DNA of 64,000 nt from CAYQMF01 sp964418595 (lineage in GTDB: Bacteria > Planctomycetota > UBA1135 > UBA2386): the NCBI GenBank assembly GCA_964418595.1, contig CAYQMF010000020.1, positions 1 through 64,000 of the forward strand, read 5' to 3'. The translations under genes were made by a program, and so were the position numbers. The notes under the pieces were generated by a model that was not told the DNA's origin, ran no database searches, and saw only the letters and a program-made list of their open reading frames with translations. This document shows, one piece after another, positions 24,266 to 32,650 of this stretch (positions within the stretch are counted from its first letter, which is position 1; every line of letters begins with the position of its first letter).

Positions 24266-26975
24266 TCACCTCCTCTCGAGAGCATCTCGGATCGTTCGTT
24301 CGAGCTGCGCGCGTGTAGGCTTCGTGGACGGAGAGACTGGCTGACCGACTCGAGATCCGGCAGTCCGGGCCGCTCCCTCTGGAGGAGCGTAGGGCGTGCG
24401 GATCCCAAGGAAGGTCTGCAGGTTGCTGGTCGAGGCGCCCGAGACGAACCGCTCGCAGTTGAACCGGATCGCGCTCTCGAAGAGACCAGTGCCGTTCAGG
24501 ATTCCAGGCACGACGTCGGGACAACCGGCCGCCACATCCCCGAACCCCCAGACGCCGACGGCGTAGGTGGTAGGACTGGTACCAGTGCAGGGTGTGTAGG
24601 GACCGAACGGACCGGTCGGAGCCAGAGTCCAGCGGCTCACCTGGGCGTACGTTCCCGGCGGGTTGAGGGTAGCGTCGACGACGTAGACCGGGCCAGAAAA
24701 GACTGGCCACCACGACGACGATCCTGTCCCCCCGAAGTTGTGAAACAGACCGGGATTGTCACGCCGGAGCGTGAGGACTCCGGGGACGTTCGTTGGGTGA
24801 TCGTGCCAGGGGTTGCTTGCGTACACATCCCTCGGCAGCACAGCCGGTTGCCCAAACATCCATGAGCCCCAGAACGGGTGCGGGTCCGGCGAGATGTGGG
24901 GTGCGAAGTCGCACTCGAGGTTGCGCATGAAGGGTTCGTGGATCTGTCCGGCGAGTACCCACCACGAGTACCTCTCTGTTGCCACCGACGGCGCCCACGC
25001 TTGTGTGTAGTTGGACGTACCGAACAGCTCCGGCCAGCTTGGGATCTGCACGTGCGCCCACCAGTCCACGTTCAGCGCGGGCGGGCTCTGTGGGTCGGGG
25101 AACTGCTGAGCCGGGTAGAGATTGACCTGCGGCCGCAAGACCGGGTTCAGGGCGGACAGATCGAAGAAGTAGATGCCGGGGTGAGGCCCCGCGAGTGGCG
25201 CGTTTGGCACCGGGTCGGGCGTGAGGATGCGCGTGCCGTTCAGGAACCCGGCGATCGTCAGCGTGCCCAGTTCGTCGGCGCCGATGTCAATGGTCCCGTA
25301 CGGGTTCACCGCCGGGAAGCCGATGCGGACACCGATGCGCGGGTTGCCGAAACCCTCGGCGTCGTAGTCCCACCCGTCGACGCGGGTAGGCGGGTACTGA
25401 TTCGGGGGGATGTCCACTCGCCCTTCGGCACCCACAGGGAGGCCGGGCGGCGCCGTGAGCTGTCGACCGTTCCCCATGACGATGGGGAACCCGGATGGGG
25501 AGCCGCTGCCGGGATCGATCCCCTCGTTGACCAGAGGGTTGAGCGGGATGGGGTTCTGGTTGCCGGGGGGCAGCGCCGCATTGGTGGTCACCATGGGTGC
25601 CAGCCGGAGGTCGTGCGGGGAGTAGTCGACGGCCAGTGCCGCGCGGAAGATGTCGGCGATGTAGAGGCAGCCGGCGCGGCCGCCGCCGGGAGCGCGCGTA
25701 TAGGGAGTGATGTTCCGCTTGGGACCCGTGAACAGCGGACTAGTTGCGGGCAGGGTGACGGGGAAGTTGGGGAGGATCGACGCAGCGACGTTCACGCGGA
25801 TCGGCAGCCCTCCGGCCGCGGCCTCCCACGCGTTGAAGTCGATCGGGGTGGGGAGATTCACTCCACCGCGCTGGTTCACCTGTTTCTCCCCGCCGCTGAC
25901 GCCTTCGAACCCCGACAGGCCGGCGATGAAGCCAGGTGGGCTGCCAGAATCGAAGATGTTGTTGAGCAGGAGCAACTCATGGATGGAGACCTGGTTCGGG
26001 ACGTTCGTGTTGCCTGCCCAGAGTCCGATCGCGTTCCAGGCGATCGTGTTGTTCACGATCACACCTCGCTGTGGATACTCGGAGTCGCCACCAGCGTAGC
26101 TGTCGAACGCGATCCCGACCGCGTTGTTGACGAGGAAGCAGTTGGTGACGTTGATGTACGACGACGCTCCGTACGGCGCGGTAGTCGGATACACGAAGAT
26201 GCCGGCACCGGATCCCCGCGCGGGCCCGATACGAGCGTTGCGCACCGTGACGGAGTCGATGAACGACTCCGAGTGGTGGTCGTGGATGAGGTTGTTGACC
26301 GTGGTGTCGTTGATGCCCAGGACGGACGTCCCCTGGAGGCGTCCGTCGAAGATGGTGTCGAGTGCCGACGTTCCCTGGATCGAAACGAAGCTCGGCACTA
26401 CGACGGGCCAGGTCTCCCCGTTGAAGGGCAAGCCCGATGCAGGGTCGACGTTCGGCAGGCCGGCGACGAAGGGCCCGTACACACCAGGCAGGCAGTGGAT
26501 CACGACGTGGCGAATCCAGACGGTCTTGCCGGGCGTCGTGTAGATCGCCTGCGACCACCGGACGCCGGCGTTCGCCGTCGGCAGGAACAGGCGCGCGTAG
26601 TTCATCGCGCTCGTGAGGGTTCGGAACGAGAATGGCGCATGCTGCAGCACGCCGCTGATGGGATGCGGGTCGGCTGGTTCGCCGACATCGGGGTGCAGAC
26701 CCAAGGGTAGCACACGCCAGGCAGGTGGGGTTGGCTGCACCGCGGGCGGGTTGTCCGCGGTTGCGCGCCCGTCGTCGCCGAAGAGAGGGTCGACGTAGAC
26801 GTGGTACACGAACTCGGAGCGTGCGGGCGGAGCTTGCTGGTGAGACGGGTACGCCTGGGCGGCGGCAACGCCGGCCAGGAACGTGGTCAGGATGAGGGCG
26901 CGGAGCGCAGCCCGGTCGGGGCTAGCGGCTATTACGGGGGGGGGGGAAGTCGTGTGCGAGAGCTGCTGTTCCCAT
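24266..26975 (-). CDS. Secreted right-handed beta-helix protein, out of frame at an 11-base C tract
   Basis: The main body (GTG 26809 to 24266, 847 residues) is a parallel beta-helix protein of the pectin-lyase-like kind (FVSIQGTSALDTIFDG, NNTIAWNAIGLW). The same frame extends upstream of 26809 into an excellent signal peptide (ALRALILTTFLAGVAAAQ) but finds no start codon there. Further up, ATG 26975 has a strong GAGGAG ribosome site, 7 bases away, but the coding strand then runs into 11 consecutive C (26936-26946) that put it in the wrong frame, ending after about 17 codons. Ten or 13 C would join start, signal peptide and body into one protein of about 902 residues. Either this is a phase-variable gene in the OFF state or the tract length is an assembly error. 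Confidence 0.75.
26936..26946. repeat. 11-base G homopolymer near the start of a surface-protein gene
   Basis: Eleven G on the given strand (11 C in the mRNA) lie 9 codons after the start of the beta-helix gene. The length sets the reading frame: 10 or 13 gives a full protein, 11 or 12 does not. Such tracts slip during replication. Confidence 0.9.
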
Positions 26976-27007
26976 TGTCCTTCTCCTCAGGTGGTGTCGA
27001 CGTTCAC

Positions 27008-27022
27008 GTGGTCAGTGACCAC
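27008..27022. promoter_or_regulatory. Palindrome GTGGTCA-G-TGACCAC, possible operator
   Basis: A perfect 7-bp inverted repeat about one base centre lies 33 to 47 bases upstream of ATG 26975, where a repressor or activator could act on the beta-helix operon. No regulator gene lies next to it. Confidence 0.4.
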
Positions 27023-27067
27023 ACGAGCGACAGTAGTCACGGTGTCGCGTCAGGCAACCGCCGGTAA

Positions 27068-27090
27068 GAAGAAACATGTGTGGTTTCTTC
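27068..27090. promoter_or_regulatory. Hairpin GAAGAAAC/GTTTCTTC
   Basis: A perfect 8-bp inverted repeat with a 7-base loop, unusually A/T-rich for this chromosome, upstream of the beta-helix operon. It could be a regulator site or a terminator facing either way. Confidence 0.35.
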
Positions 27091-27284
27091 GGAGATCTGG
27101 TCGGACAAGGCGCACGTGTTGGCTCCGTGTGTCGAAGTGTTCGATAATCGGAGACTCCAGTGTCGCGAAACCGGATTCACCCGGTGTCACCCGATCGACT
27201 GTCGAATGGGGTCTCGCGGTCGACCTGCCCAAACGTGCGGGCCCTTCGTCGGCGTAGCTGATGGTTGGCGTGAGCCCCGGCGGT

Positions 27285-27517
27285 GCCGCGCACCATCAGT
27301 TGCTGATCGTCACGCACGTGCCGCACGTCGCCGCCTTCGCGGACGTGCACCTGCGGGTCAGCACGCAGGTCGTCGACGGGCGGACGCGGTCGGTGGTCGC
27401 GGCGTTGGGGGCGTCGGAGCGGGAGGCGGACTGGCGGCGATGAGCAGTTGGGACGGGGCGGATGCGACGGCGCTGGCGGAAGCGCGAAGGTTGGTGGAGC
27501 GGGCGCAGGGTGGGTGA
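27285..27517 (+). pseudogene. Decayed copy of the recN 3' end
   Basis: This segment repeats the last 78 codons of recN. It reads LLIVTHVPHVAAFADVHLRV, then VVDGRTRSVVAALGASERE. It then loses one base (GGAGCTGG became GGACTGG), after which the match continues in another frame (MSSWDGADATALAEARRLVERAQ) to a stop codon. The substitutions change amino acids as well as silent positions. There is no promoter or start of its own. It marks the right edge of the lower-G+C insert. Confidence 0.85.
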
Positions 27518-27556
27518 ACCTTCCAGCGCGACCGGGTCGGAGGCATCATCCCGGTC

Positions 27557-28312
27557 ATGAGCACGGACAGGATGTTCCTTCCCCTGTTGCTTGCGACCTC
27601 GCTCACTGCGCAGGGGCCGGCTGAGGGCCCGATCCAGTTGATCGGCGCGTGGAACACGGCACAGATCGAGAGCACCGCCGAGATGACCGTGTTCACTCTG
27701 GCGACGGCTGCCGGATGGAACAAGGACGCCGACCTGAGCCGCGTCGTCCTCACCAGGTTTGGCGGGGGCACGTTCCTGGTGGTGACTGTCGACCTCCGTC
27801 ACATGATCCTGACGGGCGACATGAGGCGGAACGTCCGCCTGAACGCGGACGACATCCTGTGGCTTCCCAGGAAGGAAGAGGCGACGGGCGAGGATCCCGT
27901 CGACGCCGCGCTGCAGGCGTTGGCGGCGGGGTGCGAAGTCGACGCACGCCACCGGGCGCTGATCGTCGGGCATCGAATGCGGCACTCCACCAAGCTCGAG
28001 GCGCAGGTCCAGTCGGCGATGCAGCTCGGCCAGATGGGCAAGGAGGCGGTCCTGGCGGTGCCCGACCTCGAGAAGGCGCTTGCGCTCGACGTGCGGGTCG
28101 CACGCGAGGCGGTCACCGCGCTCGGCATGATCGGCGCCCCGGCCAGGCAGGCAGTGCCGGCTCTGCGCGAGCTGGCGCCTGCCAAGGACCTGCAGTTGCG
28201 GGTGCGCGCCGCGGCAGCGCTGCGCCAGATCGAGGCCGAGGTCAAGGAGGCGCCGCCTGCCGACTCGAAGCACGAGCAGAAGGCGCCGCCGTCCGCCCGT
28301 CCCATCCGCTGA
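27557..28312 (+). CDS. Exported SLBB-like protein with HEAT-type helices
   Basis: 251 residues. The N-terminus is a likely signal peptide (FLPLLLATSLTAQ). Residues 45-105 look like the end of an SLBB domain as found in polysaccharide-export proteins (RVVLTRFGGGTFLVVTVDL, then LTGDMRRNVRLNADDILWLP). Residues 110-235 are HEAT-like helical pairs (AVTALGMIGAPARQAVPALRE). The combination is unusual. A role in envelope assembly is possible but not shown; no export genes lie next to it. It starts 39 bases after the recN remnant. Confidence 0.7.
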   Translation: MSTDRMFLPLLLATSLTAQGPAEGPIQLIGAWNTAQIESTAEMTVFTLATAAGWNKDADLSRVVLTRFGGGTFLVVTVDLRHMILTGDMRRNVRLNADDILWLPRKEEATGEDPVDAALQALAAGCEVDARHRALIVGHRMRHSTKLEAQVQSAMQLGQMGKEAVLAVPDLEKALALDVRVAREAVTALGMIGAPARQAVPALRELAPAKDLQLRVRAAAALRQIEAEVKEAPPADSKHEQKAPPSARPIR

Positions 28313-28520
28313 CCAACGGGGCGTCGTCGCGCGGCGAGCAAGAGGTCGAACAAGCTGCGTTCGCATACCCCCGGCGTAGCTGCTCGAGTCTCCGGTCACG
28401 GTGTCGGCGAGCCTTTGACCTGACGGATCGTGTCCGGCTGCGGGGCACAGTCCTGTAACCGCCGCCGTCCTCCTGGCCACAGGGGGCTACCATGGAGGAC
28501 GACTCTTGCCCGACGCTGCG

Positions 28521-29063
28521 ATGTCCCTGTTTTCCGACCTCATCACCGCCGAACAACTCCTGCGACCGCCCTACTCGGAGCGGGCGTGCGAATTGCTCGC
28601 CGGCCAGGTCGAGGACGTGACGCCAGCCTCATGGCGCCACGGTGCCGTCGCGGGACGGATCCACGGCGAGCTGTACGTGTGGGCCAAGGCACACGGCGGG
28701 CACGTCGTCGGTGCCGAGACGGGCTTCGTCGTGCGGCGCAACCCTGACACGGTGCGCGCGCCGGACGTCGCGTTCGTGCGTGCAGGCCGGGCGGTGCATG
28801 CCTCGACCTTCGTCGAGGGAGCGCCCGATCTGGCGGTCGAGGTCCTGTCGCCGGACGCGCGCGCGGGCGCCACGGCGAGGATGGTGCGCGACTACCTCGT
28901 CGGCGGCGCGGCGGAGGCGTGGGTCGTCGATCCGGAGAACGGAACGGTCACCGTGCATACGCCACCCAACCGCGCGGTGGTCCTCGGTCCCGGCGACGTG
29001 CTGCGCGGGGGTGAGCTGCTGCCGGGGTTCGCGCTCGGCCTCGACGAGCTGTTCGCGGCCTGA
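28521..29063 (+). CDS. Uma2-family (DUF820) PD-(D/E)XK nuclease-like protein
   Basis: 180 residues. The fold signature of the Uma2 family is present: RAPDVAFV, LAVEVLSPDARA and EAWVVDPENGTVTVHTP. The family is predicted to have a restriction-endonuclease-like fold and is common in multiple copies in Cyanobacteria, Planctomycetota and Chloroflexota; its biological role is poorly known. The second key residue after EVLS is not the usual Lys, so activity is uncertain. ATG 28521 is preferred over TTG 28506. The 208 bases upstream hold nothing I can recognise. Confidence 0.85.
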   Translation: MSLFSDLITAEQLLRPPYSERACELLAGQVEDVTPASWRHGAVAGRIHGELYVWAKAHGGHVVGAETGFVVRRNPDTVRAPDVAFVRAGRAVHASTFVEGAPDLAVEVLSPDARAGATARMVRDYLVGGAAEAWVVDPENGTVTVHTPPNRAVVLGPGDVLRGGELLPGFALGLDELFAA

Positions 29064-29095
29064 CGGGTGCGGCCGACCCGCGGCATGATGCTGGC

Positions 29096-30955
29096 ATGAG
29101 TCGCCTCGCGTCGGTCGCCGTGTGCCTCGCGTCCGCGCTCGCGCCACTCCCGGCCACGCAGGGCGCCACGCCGCTCGACGCTCTGCGTGATTGCGCGCGC
29201 GACCTCACCGACCTGGACCATGGCGACGAGGCGATGTGGGCGATCCTCGACGGCGGACCGGCGGCCGCTGCGGCGCTGCTCGCCGAGGTGCGCGCGGCGC
29301 TCGCGCGCGGGCAGCCTGATTGGAACCTGCTGTACGAACAGGTCCGGCTGCTCGGTGTGCTCGGCGCGGAAGCGGCGCACACGTGTCAGGCGCTGGTCGC
29401 CCTGTTCCCGGTGGCCCGTCCCCGGGTCCAAGACCTGCTGCTCTGGGTCTTTGGCGAGATCGGGCCGAGCGCGCCGGAGCCGGCGCGCACCGCCGCCGTG
29501 AAGCTCGTGCTCGCCGAAGGAGTCGATCGTCGCCACGTCTGGGTCACCATCCCGAAGTGTGAGCTGGGCTCGACGGCGTCGTTCGAGAAGCTGCTCGAAG
29601 GCCTGAAGTCCTCGAATTCTGGTGAGCGTCTGGCAGCGACGGAGCTGCTCCTCGAGTTCGTTCCGCAACTGCGCGCGACGCCGGAGAGCGTCGTCGCGAT
29701 GCGCAACGAGGCGATCGCGGCGTGGGGTCATCGGGGCGAACGCTACCGGCGGGCGGCGCTGGCGTGGGAGAGGATCCTCATTGCGGTCGTGCCATCGCAC
29801 GCCGACGTGCCGTACGCGCACGCGAACCTCCTCCAGCACCAAGACCCGCGCGTGCGCCTCGCGGCTGCGCAGGCGCTCGTCGGGCTCGGCAGCCGCGCCG
29901 CGCCGTTGGTCACGCCGTTGGCGGCCGCGACCGCCGACAGTAGCCCTCGCGTGGCGAAGGCGGCGATCATGGCGCTCGGATCGCTCGGACTCGCCGCCTC
30001 CGAGGCGCGCCCGGCCCTGCTGCGCGCGGCCCAGCGTGTGGAGCTGCGCAGTGTGGCGATGGCCGCCTTGACGGCGACCGAGCGTCTCGCCGAGCGTCAG
30101 GAGCGCAGCCTGAGCGCCGGCTACGTCGCCGTACGGGCCTTCGCCAGCGCGACTCCTCTGGCTCGGCGCGGCATGGTGACCTCGCTCGCGCGGCTGGGGC
30201 GCGAGGTCGCCTCCGATGTGGCCGACGAACTGATGCGGGATCCGTTCGAGCGCGACCGCAACGGTCTGCGGCGCGACCTGGTGGCGGTGCTCGTGGCGAT
30301 GGGCGACGATGCCATCGACGGGTTGCCGGCGTTGGTGTGGTGGATCGATCACGAACCGGAGCCGCCGGCTGGGTTGCTGCGGGCCGCGCTCGCCGAGGTC
30401 GGCCGGCTCGGCCCGCTGGCTGCGCGCACGCAGCCGGACCTCGCGCCCACGATTCGTGGTTGGCTGCGGTGGGGTGTGGATCATCGCGCGCAGATCGCCG
30501 ATGCGCTCGCCGGGGCCCTGGTACACGCCGGGACCGAGACGCACAGCCTCGTCGAACTGCTCGGGCACCCGAGCACGACCGTGCGCCTGCACGCCGCGCG
30601 CGAACTCGGCGGACGTGGCGAGCCAGGAGTTGCGCTGGCACTCGTCGACGCGATGCGGGCGGAGCACCCGCCCTTCGATACGCACTACTTTTGTGCGCTG
30701 GTGGGAGACCTCGGCCCGAAGGTACGCACCGCCGCTGCAGAGTCGCTGGTCAGCCTGCGGTTCCGGGACGTCGAGGTGTGGCGCACGGCGGTTGCGGATA
30801 CGCCAGAGGAAGACGTCGCGAAGGTCGCGGTCGTCGCCCTGACCGCGATGGGCCGCGACGCAAGATCCGCAGTGGCCACGCTGCGAGCGCGGCGTGCGCG
30901 CGCATCGCCCGCGCTGGCACTGCTCATCGACGAAGCCCTGCGCGCGATCGAGTGA
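29096..30955 (+). CDS. Secreted HEAT-repeat protein
   Basis: 619 residues with a signal peptide (LASVAVCLASALAPLPATQG). The rest is a solenoid of HEAT-type repeats (HQDPRVRLAAAQALVGLG, SPRVAKAAIMALGSLG, STTVRLHAARELGGRGEPG, KVRTAAAESLVSLR). HEAT solenoids are protein-binding scaffolds, and here one acts outside the cytoplasm. It is 32 bases after the Uma2 gene and convergent with hipA (10 bases between the two stops). Confidence 0.8.
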   Translation: MSRLASVAVCLASALAPLPATQGATPLDALRDCARDLTDLDHGDEAMWAILDGGPAAAAALLAEVRAALARGQPDWNLLYEQVRLLGVLGAEAAHTCQALVALFPVARPRVQDLLLWVFGEIGPSAPEPARTAAVKLVLAEGVDRRHVWVTIPKCELGSTASFEKLLEGLKSSNSGERLAATELLLEFVPQLRATPESVVAMRNEAIAAWGHRGERYRRAALAWERILIAVVPSHADVPYAHANLLQHQDPRVRLAAAQALVGLGSRAAPLVTPLAAATADSSPRVAKAAIMALGSLGLAASEARPALLRAAQRVELRSVAMAALTATERLAERQERSLSAGYVAVRAFASATPLARRGMVTSLARLGREVASDVADELMRDPFERDRNGLRRDLVAVLVAMGDDAIDGLPALVWWIDHEPEPPAGLLRAALAEVGRLGPLAARTQPDLAPTIRGWLRWGVDHRAQIADALAGALVHAGTETHSLVELLGHPSTTVRLHAARELGGRGEPGVALALVDAMRAEHPPFDTHYFCALVGDLGPKVRTAAAESLVSLRFRDVEVWRTAVADTPEEDVAKVAVVALTAMGRDARSAVATLRARRARASPALALLIDEALRAIE

Positions 30956-30965
30956 CGCTCAGCCA

Positions 30966-32219
30966 CTACCCGAGCGCGTCGCTCCGCTCCGTGATCACCT
31001 TCTCCAGGTGTCGGGTGCGTCTGGCGTCAAGGCCGATCGTGTCGAGGCCTCGCTTGCCGCTGTCGCCCAACCGGCGGCGCAGCCGCTCGACCAGCGTCTT
31101 CAGCATGCGCTCCGTGGCGGCCGCCCGTACGCCGACGCGCTCGCCGAACGCCACCAGATCGGCGCGTCGCCAGCGCTTGTCGCGGCCTTCGAGCGCGAGC
31201 GCCATCGCGTCGTCGCCGTAGGGCAAGGTGGACAGCAGGTCGTACGCAGGGGCAAGGCGGACGAGGCCGTCGGCGGTGCGCACGCTGATGTTCTTGGCGT
31301 GCAGGTCGCCGTTGGCGATCACGTAGCTGAAGGCGAGCAGTTGCAGCAGGCGCAGACGCTCGGGCACGGGCGCCGTGCAGGTGTCGAGTGCGCCGGCGAG
31401 GTCGCGCAGACCGACGCGATACTTGTCGGCCGGATAGCGGTCGAGCAACTGGCAGGCGTCCTCCTGCGGGAACTTCGCGATCGCGCCTGTGGCCGTCCGC
31501 GCGCGGTCGAAGCGATCGACCAGCAGGCCGGGGCGGCCGTCGCGATCTTCGAGGAGACGGACGGCGGCGACCTCGAGCCCCACGTCGCGCGCGACGCTCA
31601 TGAAGAAGTGCTCGTTGGCGACGAGGTGCGGGTGCTCCGCCGACTCGAGCTTCAGGATGCAGTCGGCGCCGGCACGCGGCCCGCCGCGCGCGCGCACCGG
31701 GAACGAGACCCTCCCGGCCGACACCTTGGGCTGGATGCCGGGCACGGCCCGCCGATCGCCCGCGCCCGTCGCCGGATCGAAGCGAAGGCTCGCGGCGAGC
31801 AGCTCGGCGAAGACGAGCGTGCCCGCGTCGGCGAGATCGGCGATGGGCTCGGACACGACCGGCTCCGCGCCGGGTGGTGCGACGGCGATCGCGCCCACGG
31901 TGTCACCACCCACGGCCGCGAGCATCGAGAAGAGGTCGTCTTCGGAGGTCTTCAGCCCGCGCACGAGCGCGCGCATGCGTAGGCCTTCGGGCAGCAGACC
32001 CGCGAACCACGGCGGCAGGTTCACGCCATGCACCGCGTACGGGGCCGTGCGCACGGGCAGGCGCGCGCCGATGGCCGGGCTCGCGTAGCCGTCCAGGTAG
32101 CGGAACTCGGCGCCGTGTCGGGTCCTGGTCAGTCGGCCGACGCGGTGGTTGCCGCCGGCCTGATCGCCGCGCCAGACGTCGAGCGCTTCGAGCGCGCGTG
32201 GATCGGCGGGAATGCTCAC
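30966..32219 (-). CDS. hipA: HipA-type serine/threonine kinase toxin
   Basis: 417 residues with the full HipA architecture: an N-terminal lobe (FAGLLPEGLRMRALV), a phosphate-loop region (GIQPKVSAGR), the catalytic lysine strand (CILKLES), the catalytic loop GDLHAKNIS and the metal-binding YDLLST. E. coli HipA phosphorylates glutamyl-tRNA synthetase and causes growth arrest and persistence. The catalytic residues are kept, so this protein should be active. Its ATG overlaps the stop codon of hipB (ATGA), the normal arrangement, and the pair is preceded by three operator palindromes. Confidence 0.92.
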   Translation of the reverse strand: MSIPADPRALEALDVWRGDQAGGNHRVGRLTRTRHGAEFRYLDGYASPAIGARLPVRTAPYAVHGVNLPPWFAGLLPEGLRMRALVRGLKTSEDDLFSMLAAVGGDTVGAIAVAPPGAEPVVSEPIADLADAGTLVFAELLAASLRFDPATGAGDRRAVPGIQPKVSAGRVSFPVRARGGPRAGADCILKLESAEHPHLVANEHFFMSVARDVGLEVAAVRLLEDRDGRPGLLVDRFDRARTATGAIAKFPQEDACQLLDRYPADKYRVGLRDLAGALDTCTAPVPERLRLLQLLAFSYVIANGDLHAKNISVRTADGLVRLAPAYDLLSTLPYGDDAMALALEGRDKRWRRADLVAFGERVGVRAAATERMLKTLVERLRRRLGDSGKRGLDTIGLDARRTRHLEKVITERSDALG

Positions 32220-32485
32220 GCCGGCCTGCTCGCGTCGGCGCCGCCGAGGTCGCTGCGCAGCACGGTGGGCGCGGGCGCGATGGTCAACCCGAGCCCGAGC
32301 GCTTCGAGCACCGCGAGCACCTTGTCGATCCGCAGCGTCGGCTTGCCCTTCTCCAGGTCGTAGAGGAACGCCACGCCGACGCCGGCGAGGTCGGCCAGGA
32401 CGGCCTGGCGCAGCCGCAGTTGGCGGCGCCGTGCGCGCACGGCGGCGCCCAAGACAGCGCTGGGGGTTGGGGTCGAATCGGGCAT
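32216..32485 (-). CDS. hipB: HipB-type antitoxin, helix-turn-helix repressor
   Basis: 89 residues from ATG 32485 with an Xre/HipB helix-turn-helix (RRRQLRLRQAVLADLAGVG, FLYDLEKGKPTLRIDKVLAV) and a disordered tail (GGADASRPA), as in HipB proteins. It should bind and neutralise HipA and repress the operon. An earlier ATG at 32506 would add seven residues, but it lies inside operator O1, so the later start is preferred. The operon control region holds three related palindromes, the same logic as the multi-operator control of E. coli hipBA. Confidence 0.9.
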   Translation of the reverse strand: MPDSTPTPSAVLGAAVRARRRQLRLRQAVLADLAGVGVAFLYDLEKGKPTLRIDKVLAVLEALGLGLTIAPAPTVLRSDLGGADASRPA

Positions 32486-32489
32486 CCGC

Positions 32490-32511
32490 AATTCATGCCA
32501 TCGCATGGATT
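32490..32511. promoter_or_regulatory. hipBA operator O1
   Basis: AATTC, 12 bases, GGATT. One mismatch from the arrangement shared with O2 and O3. It overlaps the upstream candidate start codon of hipB. Confidence 0.6.
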
Positions 32512-32551
32512 CTCCGGGGATCGGCCCGCCCAGGGCCAGTACTTGGGCGGA

Positions 32552-32573
32552 AATCCATTCGATAGAATGGATC
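32552..32573. promoter_or_regulatory. hipBA operator O2
   Basis: The core ATCCATTC-GATA-GAATGGAT is a perfect 8-bp inverted repeat. The distance from O1 is 62 bases, about six helical turns. Confidence 0.7.
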
Positions 32574-32606
32574 CGACCGGGCGCCCCGCCGCATTGCCCA
32601 ACGAAA

Positions 32607-32638
32607 GCCAGAATCCATCCGATCGCACGGATTCTGGC
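32607..32638. promoter_or_regulatory. hipBA operator O3, also a possible terminator of the carbonic anhydrase gene
   Basis: GCCAGAATCC, 12 bases, GGATTCTGGC: a perfect 10-bp inverted repeat. Its core half-sites are 60 bases from those of O2. It lies 13 bases past the stop codon of the upstream leftward gene, so it may act as terminator, operator or both. Confidence 0.65.
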
Positions 32639-32650
32639 GGTCTCGCCGGC

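Larger units (their letters stand above)
22724..27284. other. Two-gene insert bracketed by recN 3' ends
   Basis: This 4.6-kb segment holds the FG-GAP and beta-helix genes plus a promoter region. It has visibly lower G+C and more A/T-ending codons than the rest of the window, and it lies between the intact recN end and a decayed duplicate. No integrase, transposase or inverted terminal repeat is visible. Insertion by recombination at recN is inferred. Confidence 0.55.
26976..27284 (-). promoter_or_regulatory. Promoter region of the beta-helix/FG-GAP operon
   Basis: A 309-base region without a convincing gene and with lower G+C than the flanks. It contains the Shine-Dalgarno sequence GAGGAG at 26983-26988, a perfect palindrome at 27008-27022 and an 8-bp hairpin at 27068-27090. 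I could not place a clear -10/-35 pair. Confidence 0.5.

Noticed and set aside
26809..26809. GTG 26809 as the true start of the beta-helix protein
   Set aside because: There is no ribosome site, and an in-frame signal peptide lies just upstream. The ATG at 26975 with the C tract explains the region better.
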